From positions 124,001 to 188,000 of the forward strand of contig NZ_JAERRJ010000002.1 in NCBI RefSeq assembly GCF_016741815.1: a stretch of 64,000 bases of DNA, read 5' to 3'. Under the pieces are notes generated by a model, which made no database searches, was not told where the DNA came from, and worked only from the letters and a program-made list of their open reading frames with translations. This stretch comes from Nocardia acididurans (GTDB lineage: Bacteria > Actinomycetota > Actinomycetes > Mycobacteriales > Mycobacteriaceae). How positions within the stretch are numbered: the first letter of the stretch is position 1; every line of letters starts with the position of its first letter. Position numbers and translations under genes: made by a program. Shown here in pieces: positions 56,588 to 64,000 of the stretch.

Positions 56588-57598
56588 TCAGACCAGGATG
56601 TCCTCGGGCAGACCTAGGTCACGGTCGCCGCCGAGGGCCGAATCATCGTCGGGATCAGCGGATTCGGGGGCCGGTCGGGGCGGCTGGTCACCGATCAGGG
56701 ATTCGATGTTCAGGCGCGACGGATCGCCCTCGGTGCAGTGGGTGCGCTCGACCGGACGGCGCTCCGGGAACAGCGCGCGATGATCGGCGCTGGCACGGCG
56801 CACCACCTCGGGACCGAGGCGGTGCACGGTCGCCATGGGCCGCATCGGCTCGGAGTCCGGGCGGCGCACGGGTTCGGCGAGCGGACGCGGACCGGCGTCG
56901 AGCGCCGACTGCGCGGCCTGCCCCAGCGCCGGACGTGGCGCGGGTTCGGCTGCGGGCGGGGCGGATTCGAGGCCGATCGGCTCGGTGAGCCAGGGCGCCA
57001 GCACCTTCGAGGTGATCTCCTGGATCTTGCGGTGCAGTTGCTCGGCGTCTTCGATGCCGGGCTGCTGGAACAGCACCGACAGCGCGCCGGAGACCGCGCC
57101 GACCACCGCGCCGACCAGTGCGGCCGCGCCGACCTCGTCGAGTTCGTCGGGGAAGGCGTCGCGCAGGTGCCGGGCGATCTCCTGCTGGGCGACCTGCTGG
57201 GCGTAGGCCGCGCGGCCGCTCACCGCGGAGACGGTGCGGGACACCTGGGCGCGCACCACGGCGATGCGGGCGGGCAGGGTATCGCCGAGATGGTCGCCCG
57301 GATTGTCACCGGCGGCGCGCAGGGCGCGCAGCAGCACTTCCACCGGTCGCTCGCCGGGGCGGCGGGTGGCGATCGCCTGCACGGCCGACTGGACCCGTTC
57401 GTCCGGTTCGGGGAAGAGCAGTTCTTCCTTGCTGGCAAAGTAGTTGAAGAACGTCCGGGTGCCGACTTCGGCGGCCGCGGCGATATCGGCGACGGTCGTC
57501 GCCTCATAGCCTCTGGTCTCGAACAGTTCGACGGCGGCCTGGTACAGGGCGCGGCGGGTGCGTTCTCGTTTACGGTCGCGGAGTGCGGATGGCGGCAC
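56588..57598 (-). CDS. TetR family regulator with long C-terminal extension
   Basis: 336 residues from a GTG at 57598 (VPPSALRDRKRERTRRAL). Residues about 8-60 are the TetR helix-turn-helix (YQAAVELFETRGYEATTVADIAAAAEVGTRTFFNYFASKEELL). The ligand domain extends to about 210. The last 110-120 residues are Pro/Arg/Glu-rich and disordered, unusual for the family (normally about 200 residues). It is divergent from tldD; GTGAAGTTCAC at 57721-57731 is a possible operator between them. Confidence 0.88.
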   Translation of the reverse strand: MPPSALRDRKRERTRRALYQAAVELFETRGYEATTVADIAAAAEVGTRTFFNYFASKEELLFPEPDERVQSAVQAIATRRPGERPVEVLLRALRAAGDNPGDHLGDTLPARIAVVRAQVSRTVSAVSGRAAYAQQVAQQEIARHLRDAFPDELDEVGAAALVGAVVGAVSGALSVLFQQPGIEDAEQLHRKIQEITSKVLAPWLTEPIGLESAPPAAEPAPRPALGQAAQSALDAGPRPLAEPVRRPDSEPMRPMATVHRLGPEVVRRASADHRALFPERRPVERTHCTEGDPSRLNIESLIGDQPPRPAPESADPDDDSALGGDRDLGLPEDILV

Positions 57599-57785
57599 GC
57601 GGGCAGACCCTACGGCATCCGGACAGCAAAACGCGGCATGTCCAGGGCTTGTCGCGCGCGTTTCCTGGTGTGCGTCTTCGCAGTTCGTGCATTCTTGCAG
57701 CGTGTGCATGTTCGCAGACTGTGAAGTTCACCTTGAGAGTGTGTGCTGTTGAAGGACTTCGGCGCCTGCCTCTAGGTTGGATCGG

Positions 57786-59312
57786 GTGAGCATCGCAACC
57801 AAGGTCGTGGACGAGGAGTTCCGCGCGCTTCCCCTGACCGCGCTCGCCGACGCGGCGCTGTCGGCGGCGCGCGCAGCCGGTGCCGAGTACGCGGATCTGC
57901 GCGTGCATCGACTTGTGCAGCAGTCCATCCGATTGCGCGACGGGCGGGTGGAATCGGTCGGCGACAGCACCGATCTCGGCTTCGCGGTGCGCGTGATCGT
58001 CGACGGCACCTGGGGTTTCGCCTCGCACGCCGCTCTCACCGCGGAATCCGCGGTGGAGGTGGCGCGGCGCGCGGTCACCGTGGCGAGCACCCTGCGGGCC
58101 TTGAACCGGGAGCGGGTGGAGCTGGCCGCCGAGCCACGCTACGACGGGATCGAGTGGGTGTCGGCCTATGAAATCGATCCGTTCGCGGTGCCGACGCCGG
58201 AGAAAGTCGCGCTGCTGCAGGACTATTCGGATCGGTTGCAGGCCGCCGACGGCGTCGACCATGTGACGGCGAATCTGCTGCAGGTCAAGGAGCAGACCTT
58301 CTACGCCGACACCTTCGGTTCGCGGATCACCCAGCAGCGGGTGCGGTTGCATCCGCAGTGGGAGGCCATCACCGTCGATCCGTCGGCGGGCGTATTCGAG
58401 ACCATGCGCACGCTGGCCGCCCCGGCCGGGCGCGGCTGGGAGTACGTGACCGGCGCGGACGGAACCTGGGACTGGGCGGGCGAACTCGCGCAGATGCCGG
58501 GCTGGCTGGCCGAGAAGGTGAAGGCGCCCAGTGTCACCGCCGGACCCACCGATCTGGTCATCGACCCGACCAATCTGTGGCTCACGATCCACGAATCCAT
58601 CGGGCACGCCACCGAGTACGACCGGGCCATCGGCTATGAATCGGCCTATGCGGGAACGTCCTTCGCGACTCCCGACAAGCTCGGGACGCTGCGGTACGGC
58701 ACCCCGATCATGCAGGTCACCGGCGATCGCACCCAGGTCAACGGCCTGGCCAGCGTCGGCTACGACGACGAGGGCGTGGCCGGGCAGCAGTGGGATCTGG
58801 TGCGCGACGGGGTGCTGGTCGGCTACCAGCTGGACCGGGTGTTCGCGCCGCGCCTGGGCCTGCAGCGGTCGAACGGCTGCTCCTACGCCGATTCCGCGCA
58901 TCATGTGCCGATCCAGCGAATGGCCAATGTCTTGCTGCAACCGGATCGCGAACGCGACACCAGCACGGCGGAACTGATCTCCCGGGTGCGGGACGGGCTC
59001 TACATCGTCGGCGACAAGTCGTGGTCGATCGATATGCAGCGCTACAACTTCCAGTTCACCGGGCAGCGGTTCTTCCGCATCCGCGACGGCGAACTCGCCG
59101 GGCAGGTGCGCGATGTCGCCTACCAGGCCACCACCACCGACTTCTGGGGTGCGATGGAGGCCGTGGGCGGGCCGTCCACCTGGGTGCTGGGTGGGGCGTT
59201 CAACTGCGGTAAGGCTCAGCCCGGTCAGGTGGCGGCGGTCAGTCACGGCTGTCCGTCGATCCTGGTGCGCGGCATCAATGTGCTCAATACCCGTGCCGAA
59301 GCCGGGCAGTGA
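57786..59312 (+). CDS. tldD: TldD metalloprotease subunit
   Basis: 508 residues from a GTG at 57786 (TTG 57777 is in frame). The zinc motif HExxxH is HESIGH with His269, Glu270 and His274, the feature that separates TldD from TldE. Other family parts are FAVRVIVDGTWGFASHAALT and GYDDEGVAGQQWDLVRDG. The TldD/TldE heterodimer degrades short unfolded peptides and, in some systems, matures ribosomal peptides or microcins. The partner follows 13 bases downstream. No RiPP precursor was seen nearby. Confidence 0.95.
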   Translation: MSIATKVVDEEFRALPLTALADAALSAARAAGAEYADLRVHRLVQQSIRLRDGRVESVGDSTDLGFAVRVIVDGTWGFASHAALTAESAVEVARRAVTVASTLRALNRERVELAAEPRYDGIEWVSAYEIDPFAVPTPEKVALLQDYSDRLQAADGVDHVTANLLQVKEQTFYADTFGSRITQQRVRLHPQWEAITVDPSAGVFETMRTLAAPAGRGWEYVTGADGTWDWAGELAQMPGWLAEKVKAPSVTAGPTDLVIDPTNLWLTIHESIGHATEYDRAIGYESAYAGTSFATPDKLGTLRYGTPIMQVTGDRTQVNGLASVGYDDEGVAGQQWDLVRDGVLVGYQLDRVFAPRLGLQRSNGCSYADSAHHVPIQRMANVLLQPDRERDTSTAELISRVRDGLYIVGDKSWSIDMQRYNFQFTGQRFFRIRDGELAGQVRDVAYQATTTDFWGAMEAVGGPSTWVLGGAFNCGKAQPGQVAAVSHGCPSILVRGINVLNTRAEAGQ

Positions 59313-59325
59313 GGAAGGACTTCCA

Positions 59326-60729
59326 GTGAGTGTGCTCCCCGCCCCCGAGGTCGTCGAACGCGTGCTGCGCTCCTCGCGCGCCGACGAGGCCATGGTGATA
59401 GTCACCGACGCGCACGAGGCGTCGCTGCGCTGGGCCGGAAATTCCATGACCACCAACGGTTCCTCGGTCGCGCGCGACTGGGTGGTCATCTCCGTCTTCC
59501 GGGACGGCCCAACCGCCGCGCGAGTCGGCAGCGTCAGCTCCACCAGCGTCGATCCCGCCGATATCGGGTACGTGGTGCGGGCCAGCGAGGAGGCCGCCCG
59601 CACCGCGCAGCCTGCCGAAGACGCCATGCCGCTGCTGGATTCGTCGTCGGTGGATCCGGGCACCCTGGACTGGGTGCTGGACTGGGACGGCACGCCCGCC
59701 ACCACCGACATCACCGTGTTCACCGATCTGGCCCGCGATCTGGCCACCGGGTTCGACGGCGCGGACCGGCTCTACGGGTTCGCGCACCATCAGATGCATT
59801 CCACCTGGCTGGGCACCTCCACGGGGCTGCGCCGGCGCTGGGTGCAGCCGACCGGGTCGGTGGAGATCAACGGCAAGCGCGGCGAGGGCGCCGATCTCGC
59901 CAGCGCGTGGGTGGGCGCCGGCACCATGGATTTCGCGGACGTGGATGTGCCGGGGCTGCTGGCGGAGCTGTCACGCCGCCTGGACTGGAGCAAGCGGCGC
60001 GTCGAGCTTCCGGCCGGGCGCTACGAAACGCTGCTGCCGCCCTCGGCCGTCGCCGATCTCATGATCTACCTGGCGTGGAGTATGGAGGGCCGCGGCGCGC
60101 ACGAGGGGCACACCGCCTTCTCCCGCGCGGGCGGCACCCGAATCGGCGAGCGGCTCACCGGCGTTCCGCTCACCCTGTACTCCGATCCCAGCGCGGCGGG
60201 GCTCGAGTACCGGCCGTTCGTGGCGACCCCGTCCTCCTCGGAATCGCTGTCGGTCTTCGACAACGGGCTCAGCGCCCAGCGCACCGACTGGGTGCGCGAC
60301 GGTGTGATCGAATCCCTGGTCTACCCGCGCGCCACCGCCGCCGAATTCGACGCCCCCGTCACCGTGCCCGGCGAAAACCTGCTCATGACAGGCGGTTCCG
60401 ACGCCGGGCTGGCGGAGATGATCGCCCGCACCGAACGCGGCCTGCTGCTCACCTGTCTCTGGTACATCCGCGAGGTGGATCCGGCGACCCTGCTGCTGAC
60501 GGGCCTCACCCGCGACGGCGTCTACCTCGTGGAGAACGGTGAGGTCACCGCCGCGGTCAACAACTTCCGCTTCAACGAGAGCCCGCTCGACCTGCTGCGC
60601 CGCGTCTCCGAAGCGGGCCGCACCGAGATCACCCTCCCCCGCGAATGGAAGGACTGGTTCACCCGAACCGCCATGCCTCCCTTGCGCATCCCCGATTTCC
60701 ACATGTCTTCGGTGAGCCAGGCCACCTGA
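59326..60729 (+). CDS. tldE: TldE/PmbA subunit
   Basis: 467 residues from a GTG at 59326 behind GAGGAAGGA; upstream frame belongs to tldD territory. It has the PmbA/TldE architecture (LRWAGNSMTTNGSSVARDW, WSMEGRGAHEGHTAF, FDNGLSAQRTDWVRDG, NNFRFNESPLDLLRRV) and lacks HExxxH, as expected for the non-catalytic partner that closes over TldD. In one operon with tldD and the hypothetical gene at 60749. Confidence 0.95.
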   Translation: MSVLPAPEVVERVLRSSRADEAMVIVTDAHEASLRWAGNSMTTNGSSVARDWVVISVFRDGPTAARVGSVSSTSVDPADIGYVVRASEEAARTAQPAEDAMPLLDSSSVDPGTLDWVLDWDGTPATTDITVFTDLARDLATGFDGADRLYGFAHHQMHSTWLGTSTGLRRRWVQPTGSVEINGKRGEGADLASAWVGAGTMDFADVDVPGLLAELSRRLDWSKRRVELPAGRYETLLPPSAVADLMIYLAWSMEGRGAHEGHTAFSRAGGTRIGERLTGVPLTLYSDPSAAGLEYRPFVATPSSSESLSVFDNGLSAQRTDWVRDGVIESLVYPRATAAEFDAPVTVPGENLLMTGGSDAGLAEMIARTERGLLLTCLWYIREVDPATLLLTGLTRDGVYLVENGEVTAAVNNFRFNESPLDLLRRVSEAGRTEITLPREWKDWFTRTAMPPLRIPDFHMSSVSQAT

Positions 60730-60748
60730 GCGGGGCTACCCTGAAGAG

Positions 60749-61438
60749 GTGCACGGGCGCACACGGCTCGCCGTTCTGACGGCCCGCTCCGGGCACCGGA
60801 CGGAGCGGGTGGAGATTCCCTGTGCCGCACACGATCCGACCGCCTGCCTGCCGCAGAGCAAGGGACCGCTGCTGGGCGGTCTTGCCGTCATGGGCACGGC
60901 CCTCGCGATGCACAATGCGCTACTCGGGCTGGTCGGCGCGCTCGGATGCACGCTCACCTTCTACGGTCCCTGCTGGTCACTGACCCCGCAGTGGCGTGCC
61001 CGGCGCCAAGCGCTGCGCTGGCAGCATTTCGTCGCCGGGCACGACGTACTCAACCTCGAATCACCCGAATTGCTCCGCCTGGCCGACGCCTATGACGAAC
61101 TCGTCTACACCGCAGGGCTTTCCGGCGTCGAAACGCCCGGGGAGGCCGGCAGCGTCGGCCATCTCATGGTGCTGGAGTGCGCCACCCTGCTCGACGGGCG
61201 CACACCTGCCGGACCGGCCGAACTCGACTACATCGCCGCCCGGGAGAGTGAAATCCACCATCTGACACGGTTTCTGGCGGATCAGCACCGCGCGCACACT
61301 GCGCTGGAGCAGCGCCGCGCACTCGACCGGCGCCGTGTTCTGAACGAGATCGCCCGCGCCCGCACCGAACTCGAGAATCAGACGGGGGTGAGCGCCGTCT
61401 TCGCCAGCCGGGACCTGCGGCGGCGATACCGGCCGTGA
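60749..61438 (+). CDS. hypothetical protein following tldE
   Basis: 229 residues from a GTG at 60749, 19 bases after tldE. Residues about 42-72 are hydrophobic (GGLAVMGTALAMHNALLGLVGALGCTLTFYG) and form one or two membrane helices. The C-terminal 100 residues are charged and helical (ALEQRRALDRRRVLNEIARARTELEN), probably a coiled coil. I do not recognise the family. It may be cotranscribed with tldDE. Confidence 0.65.
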   Translation: MHGRTRLAVLTARSGHRTERVEIPCAAHDPTACLPQSKGPLLGGLAVMGTALAMHNALLGLVGALGCTLTFYGPCWSLTPQWRARRQALRWQHFVAGHDVLNLESPELLRLADAYDELVYTAGLSGVETPGEAGSVGHLMVLECATLLDGRTPAGPAELDYIAARESEIHHLTRFLADQHRAHTALEQRRALDRRRVLNEIARARTELENQTGVSAVFASRDLRRRYRP

Positions 61439-61496
61439 GCCGTCGCGGCGGCCCGCTATCCGGCAACCCGTTCCGGATATCCGAGGGCCTCACGGC
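61432..61496 (+). terminator. terminator of the tldDE operon
   Basis: An outer 8-bp pair GCCGTGAG (61432-61439, containing the stop codon) and CTCACGGC (61489-61496), with an inner 7-bp stem TATCCGG (61457-61463)/CCGGATA (61473-61479). The compact double stem sits right at the gene end. Confidence 0.6.
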
Positions 61497-61627
61497 TTGT
61501 CAGCTCGGCATTACGGATGATGACCTATATCACCGGCATGCGGCGGGGTTGTGGTCGTAGGGTCGAAGTGGCTGCGGCGCACAGGGATCGGCCGCGGTAG
61601 TACCGAGTCGGCGGTGGGGAGATTCTG

Positions 61628-62359
61628 ATGCAGGTCGCGATTGTGACGTACCCGGGGATGACGGCGCTCGACGCGCTCGGGCCGTTCGAGGTGTTGCGGG
61701 CGTTGCCGGGGGCGGAGTTTCGGTTCGTGTGGCATGCGCCGGGGCCCGTCACGACCGACAGTGGGGTGCTGGTTCTGGGGGCGACACATACGTTCGAGGA
61801 GACGCCCGCGCCGGATATCGTGCTGGTCGGGGGGTCGATTACGAGCACGATGGCCACAGCCGGGGATCAGGGGCTGCTGGCCTGGTTGCGGGCGGTGCAC
61901 GAGCAGACGACATGGACGGCTTCGGTGTGCAGTGGGTCGTTGATTCTGGGGGCGGCGGGGTTGCTGGAGGGGAAGGAGGCGACCGGGCATTGGGCGGCGC
62001 AGACGGCGCTGGCGGGGTTCGGGGCGAAACCGCAGCGGGACAGGCGGATTGTGCGGGCGGGGAAGATCGTGACCGCGGCGGGGGTGTCGGCGGGGATCGA
62101 TCTGGGGCTGTGGCTGGTGGGTGAGATCGCGGGGCGGCAGCGGGCCGAGGCGGTGCAGCTGTGCATCGAATACGATCCGCAGCCGCCGTTCGACAGCGGG
62201 CATCCGAGCAAGGCGTCGGCTCGGGTCAAAGCCGAGGCGGCGTTGCTGGGCAAGGATTTGATCAGTGCGCGGGAACTCGGCGGGGAATTGGCGGCGGGGT
62301 CGAAGGCGCTGTGGAACAGCGCGATCCGGCGGGCGCGGCAGAGGGTCCGGCAATCCTGA
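61628..62359 (+). CDS. DJ-1/PfpI family protein
   Basis: 243 residues with GGGGAGA upstream of the ATG. The class I glutamine amidotransferase-like fold has the nucleophile elbow TASVCSGSLILGAAGLL with Cys101 and the His of ATGHW. It begins VAIVTYPGMTALDALGPFEVLRALPG, typical of GlxA-like/isonitrile-hydratase-like members without the AraC DNA-binding domain. The C-terminal segment (SARVKAEAALLGKDLISARELGG) is basic. Function could be a hydratase or chaperone; no neighbour clarifies it. Confidence 0.88.
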   Translation: MQVAIVTYPGMTALDALGPFEVLRALPGAEFRFVWHAPGPVTTDSGVLVLGATHTFEETPAPDIVLVGGSITSTMATAGDQGLLAWLRAVHEQTTWTASVCSGSLILGAAGLLEGKEATGHWAAQTALAGFGAKPQRDRRIVRAGKIVTAAGVSAGIDLGLWLVGEIAGRQRAEAVQLCIEYDPQPPFDSGHPSKASARVKAEAALLGKDLISARELGGELAAGSKALWNSAIRRARQRVRQS

Positions 62360-62535
62360 GATTCAGGACAAAGCTCACAAGACAGAGGCGGTAACCCGGA
62401 GTACGCGGGGGGCAGCGCGTTCGCAAATCATGACCATCGTTGCTGAATCGGCTTCGATACATGGTGAGTTGCCGACGTTACAACCATGCCTTTAGGGTCG
62501 GTAACAACCGACGCACCCGAGCAAGGGACACGCCC

Positions 62536-62622
62536 ATGTCGCACTCGCAGCACGAGCACCTGGTTCACCGAGAACTCCCCGCAGCAACCTCCCGCATCGC
62601 GACGGTCCCGCATACCGGATGA
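62536..62622 (+). CDS. 28-residue histidine-rich leader peptide coupled to chaA
   Basis: An ATG at 62536 with AAGGGAC upstream opens a 28-codon frame beginning MSHSQHEHLVH. It has five histidines, four of them in the first eleven residues, and its TGA overlaps the antiporter ATG (ATGA at 62619-62622). Ribosome binding site, length and exact coupling suggest a translated leader. A metal-sensing or regulatory role is inference; a fortuitous frame cannot be excluded. Confidence 0.5.
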   Translation: MSHSQHEHLVHRELPAATSRIATVPHTG

Positions 62623-63707
62623 TCGCGCTCGGACGAATCCGCTGGACCACCGCCGTACCCCTGCTGGCCGTCGCCGTGCTGGCGCCCGCCTGGGGTCGAG
62701 CGCTCCCGGGGATCGTCGAAATATCGCTGTTCGCAATACTTCTCGGCGCGGTCCGGGCCGCCGTGCACCACGCGGAAGTGGCGGCGCATCGGGTCGGTGA
62801 ACCGTTCGGCTCGCTGGTCCTGGCGGTCGCGGTGACCGTCATCGAGGTGGGCCTCATCCTCAGCCTCATGCTGTCGGCGAGTGACGACGGCGCCTCACCG
62901 CTGGCCCGCGATACCGTCTTCGCGGCCGTCATGATCACCTGCAATGGCATTTTCGGGCTCTCACTCCTGGTGGGAGCGCTGCGCCGCCGCGTGGCGGTCT
63001 TCAATTCGGAGGGCACCGGCGCGGCGCTGGCCACGGTCGCCACCCTCGCCACGCTCACGCTGGTGCTGCCCACCTTCACCACCAGCGAACCGGGCCCCAT
63101 GTTCTCCACGGCCCAGCTGGGTTTCGCCGCGGTGGCCTCCCTGGTGGTGTACGGCTGCTTCGTCGCCGTGCAGACCGTCCGGCACCGCGAGGACTTCCTG
63201 CCCGTCGAAACCGATCACGCGCACTCGGACGACCATGCCGAGCCGCCGTCGCGCCGGAGCACGTGGATCAGCCTGGGACTGTTGCTCATCGCGCTGCTCG
63301 GCGTGGTCGGGCTGGCCAAGACCGTGTCCCCGGCCATCGAATCCGGTATCGCCGCAGCGGGTCTGCCGCGTTCGGCGGTCGGCGTGGTGATCGCCCTGCT
63401 GGTGCTGCTGCCGGAAACCCTTGCGGCCGTGCGGGCCGCGCGCAACCATCGCGTGCAGGTCGGGCTGAATCTGGCACTGGGTTCGGCCATCGCGAGTATC
63501 GGCCTCACCATTCCGGCGATCGCCGTGGCCTCGGTGCTGCTGGACATTCCGCTGCTGCTCGGTTTGGGAGCCACCCAGATGGTGCTGCTGGCGCTGACCA
63601 TGTTCGTCGGCGCGCTCACCGTCGTGCCGGGCCGGGCCACCCTCATGCAGGGCGCGGTGCATCTGGTGCTGTTCTCCGCCTTCCTCTTCCTGGCCGTCAG
63701 CCCCTAG
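62619..63707 (+). CDS. chaA: ChaA-type Ca2+(Na+)/H+ antiporter
   Basis: 362 residues, about 11 membrane helices. The first half contains VGEPFGSLVLAVAVTVIEVGLILSLML with the transport Glu, and ARDTVFAAVMITCNGIFGL. The second contains LLVLLPETLAAVRAARNHRVQVGLNLALGSAIASIGLTIP, the second alpha repeat of the CaCA superfamily. A central cytoplasmic loop is His/Asp-rich (ETDHAHSDDHAEPPSRR). It exports calcium or sodium in exchange for protons. The start overlaps the His-rich leader ORF. Confidence 0.93.
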   Translation: MIALGRIRWTTAVPLLAVAVLAPAWGRALPGIVEISLFAILLGAVRAAVHHAEVAAHRVGEPFGSLVLAVAVTVIEVGLILSLMLSASDDGASPLARDTVFAAVMITCNGIFGLSLLVGALRRRVAVFNSEGTGAALATVATLATLTLVLPTFTTSEPGPMFSTAQLGFAAVASLVVYGCFVAVQTVRHREDFLPVETDHAHSDDHAEPPSRRSTWISLGLLLIALLGVVGLAKTVSPAIESGIAAAGLPRSAVGVVIALLVLLPETLAAVRAARNHRVQVGLNLALGSAIASIGLTIPAIAVASVLLDIPLLLGLGATQMVLLALTMFVGALTVVPGRATLMQGAVHLVLFSAFLFLAVSP

Positions 63708-63773
63708 ACCGGCCACCGCCGAGGTGGCCGGTCCAGGAGGCTGGATCGGCTGATCGCCGCGAGCCGATCAGCC
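63707..63773. terminator. paired terminator hairpins between convergent genes
   Basis: Stem 1 is 11 bp (GACCGGCCACC at 63707-63717 and its complement at 63723-63733). Stem 2 is 9 bp (GGCTGATCG at 63748-63756 and CGATCAGCC at 63765-63773). They separate chaA from the convergent partial gene that stops at 63779. Confidence 0.75.
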
Positions 63774-63778
63774 GGTCC

Positions 63779-64000
63779 TCACGCGGTGGCGGCGGTGGTC
63801 GCGTGATCGTGCTCGCCGGCGTTGAGCCGGGCCGCCACCTCGGCGAGCAGTTCCTGCGAGTCGGCCGACAGTTCGTGCGCGGCCCGCAGCAGCCGGCGCA
63901 GCGCCGGCTGGTCGATACCGTCGATCATCTGTGAATCATGTTGCGCGGCAGTCGTTCCCGGGGTGCGCCCGGGGGCGTAGAAGTATTCGACGTCGACGCC
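63779..64000 (-). CDS. C-terminal end of an unidentified protein (5' part outside window)
   Basis: The minus strand is open from the window edge to a TGA at 63781-63779, giving 73 residues (VEYFYAPGRTPGTT, then a helical LRRLLRAAHELSADSQELLAEVAARLN and a tail rich in His, Thr and Ala). Codon pattern and the terminator at its end support a real gene. Too little remains to name a family. Confidence 0.6.
   Translation of the reverse strand, partial: GVDVEYFYAPGRTPGTTAAQHDSQMIDGIDQPALRRLLRAAHELSADSQELLAEVAARLNAGEHDHATTAATA

Noticed and set aside
57786..61438. TldD/TldE as the processing protease of a local ribosomal peptide
   Set aside because: No precursor-like small ORF or modification enzyme was seen around the pair, so the housekeeping role is the simpler reading.

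Overview
The window is a high-GC actinobacterial chromosome segment, most likely Nocardia or a close mycolic-acid relative. Support comes from GTG/TTG starts and ATGA-type overlaps throughout, RbpA, F420-type (LLM) oxidoreductases, Tat and CRP/MtrA-like signals, and gene order. The block small Zn-finger gene / rbpA / lnt / amidohydrolase / fxsA follows the Mycobacterium tuberculosis Rv2049c-Rv2053c neighbourhood as I remember it. No rRNA, tRNA, insertion sequence, phage gene or CRISPR array was seen. Region 1 (1-13 kb) is a mixed housekeeping and accessory stretch: the tail of a CPBP protease, an ECF sigma factor with a SnoaL-like tail coupled to a VOC gene, a phosphoribosyltransferase, a cyclophilin, a P450, a ketosamine kinase, small hypotheticals, a MmyB-type regulator with an NmrA oxidoreductase, a CocE hydrolase, an SDR and an LLM oxidoreductase. 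Region 2 (13-25 kb) holds a large DUF4173 membrane protein, an OmpR-type two-component system, a His-rich membrane protein with a copper chaperone and a Tat-exported DyP peroxidase, and a TetR/MFS/SGNH-hydrolase divergon with twin operators. It also holds a striking array of about twelve 25-bp tandem repeats, a GT9 glycosyltransferase and an ArsR regulator. Region 3 (25-49.6 kb) starts with an M23 peptidase and the rbpA locus. Between rbpA and lnt sits a 16.5-kb operon on the minus strand: a 4581-residue four-module NRPS (C-A-T x4, then TE), a DrrA/DrrB-type ABC exporter and a hotdog thioesterase, all tightly coupled and closed by a strong terminator. The first module and the terminal thioesterase resemble EntF, and the first A domain reads a serine code identical to the EntF one as I recall it. 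Modules 2-4 belong to another A-domain type whose codes I cannot assign. Relatives carry ppm1 (polyprenol-phosphate mannose synthase) next to or fused with lnt, and it is absent here. Region 4 (49.6-64 kb) has an alpha/beta hydrolase, a NarL-type two-component system, a TSUP permease, a frameshifted AraC gene, a carboxylesterase, an AraC/DHFR-like convergent pair, a TetR regulator with a long tail, the TldD/TldE pair, a DJ-1/PfpI protein, and a ChaA-type cation antiporter preceded by an overlapping His-rich leader ORF. The window closes with the 3' end of a minus-strand gene. The most promising undescribed system is the NRPS-exporter-thioesterase operon; the 25-bp repeat array and the His-rich chaA leader are secondary candidates.
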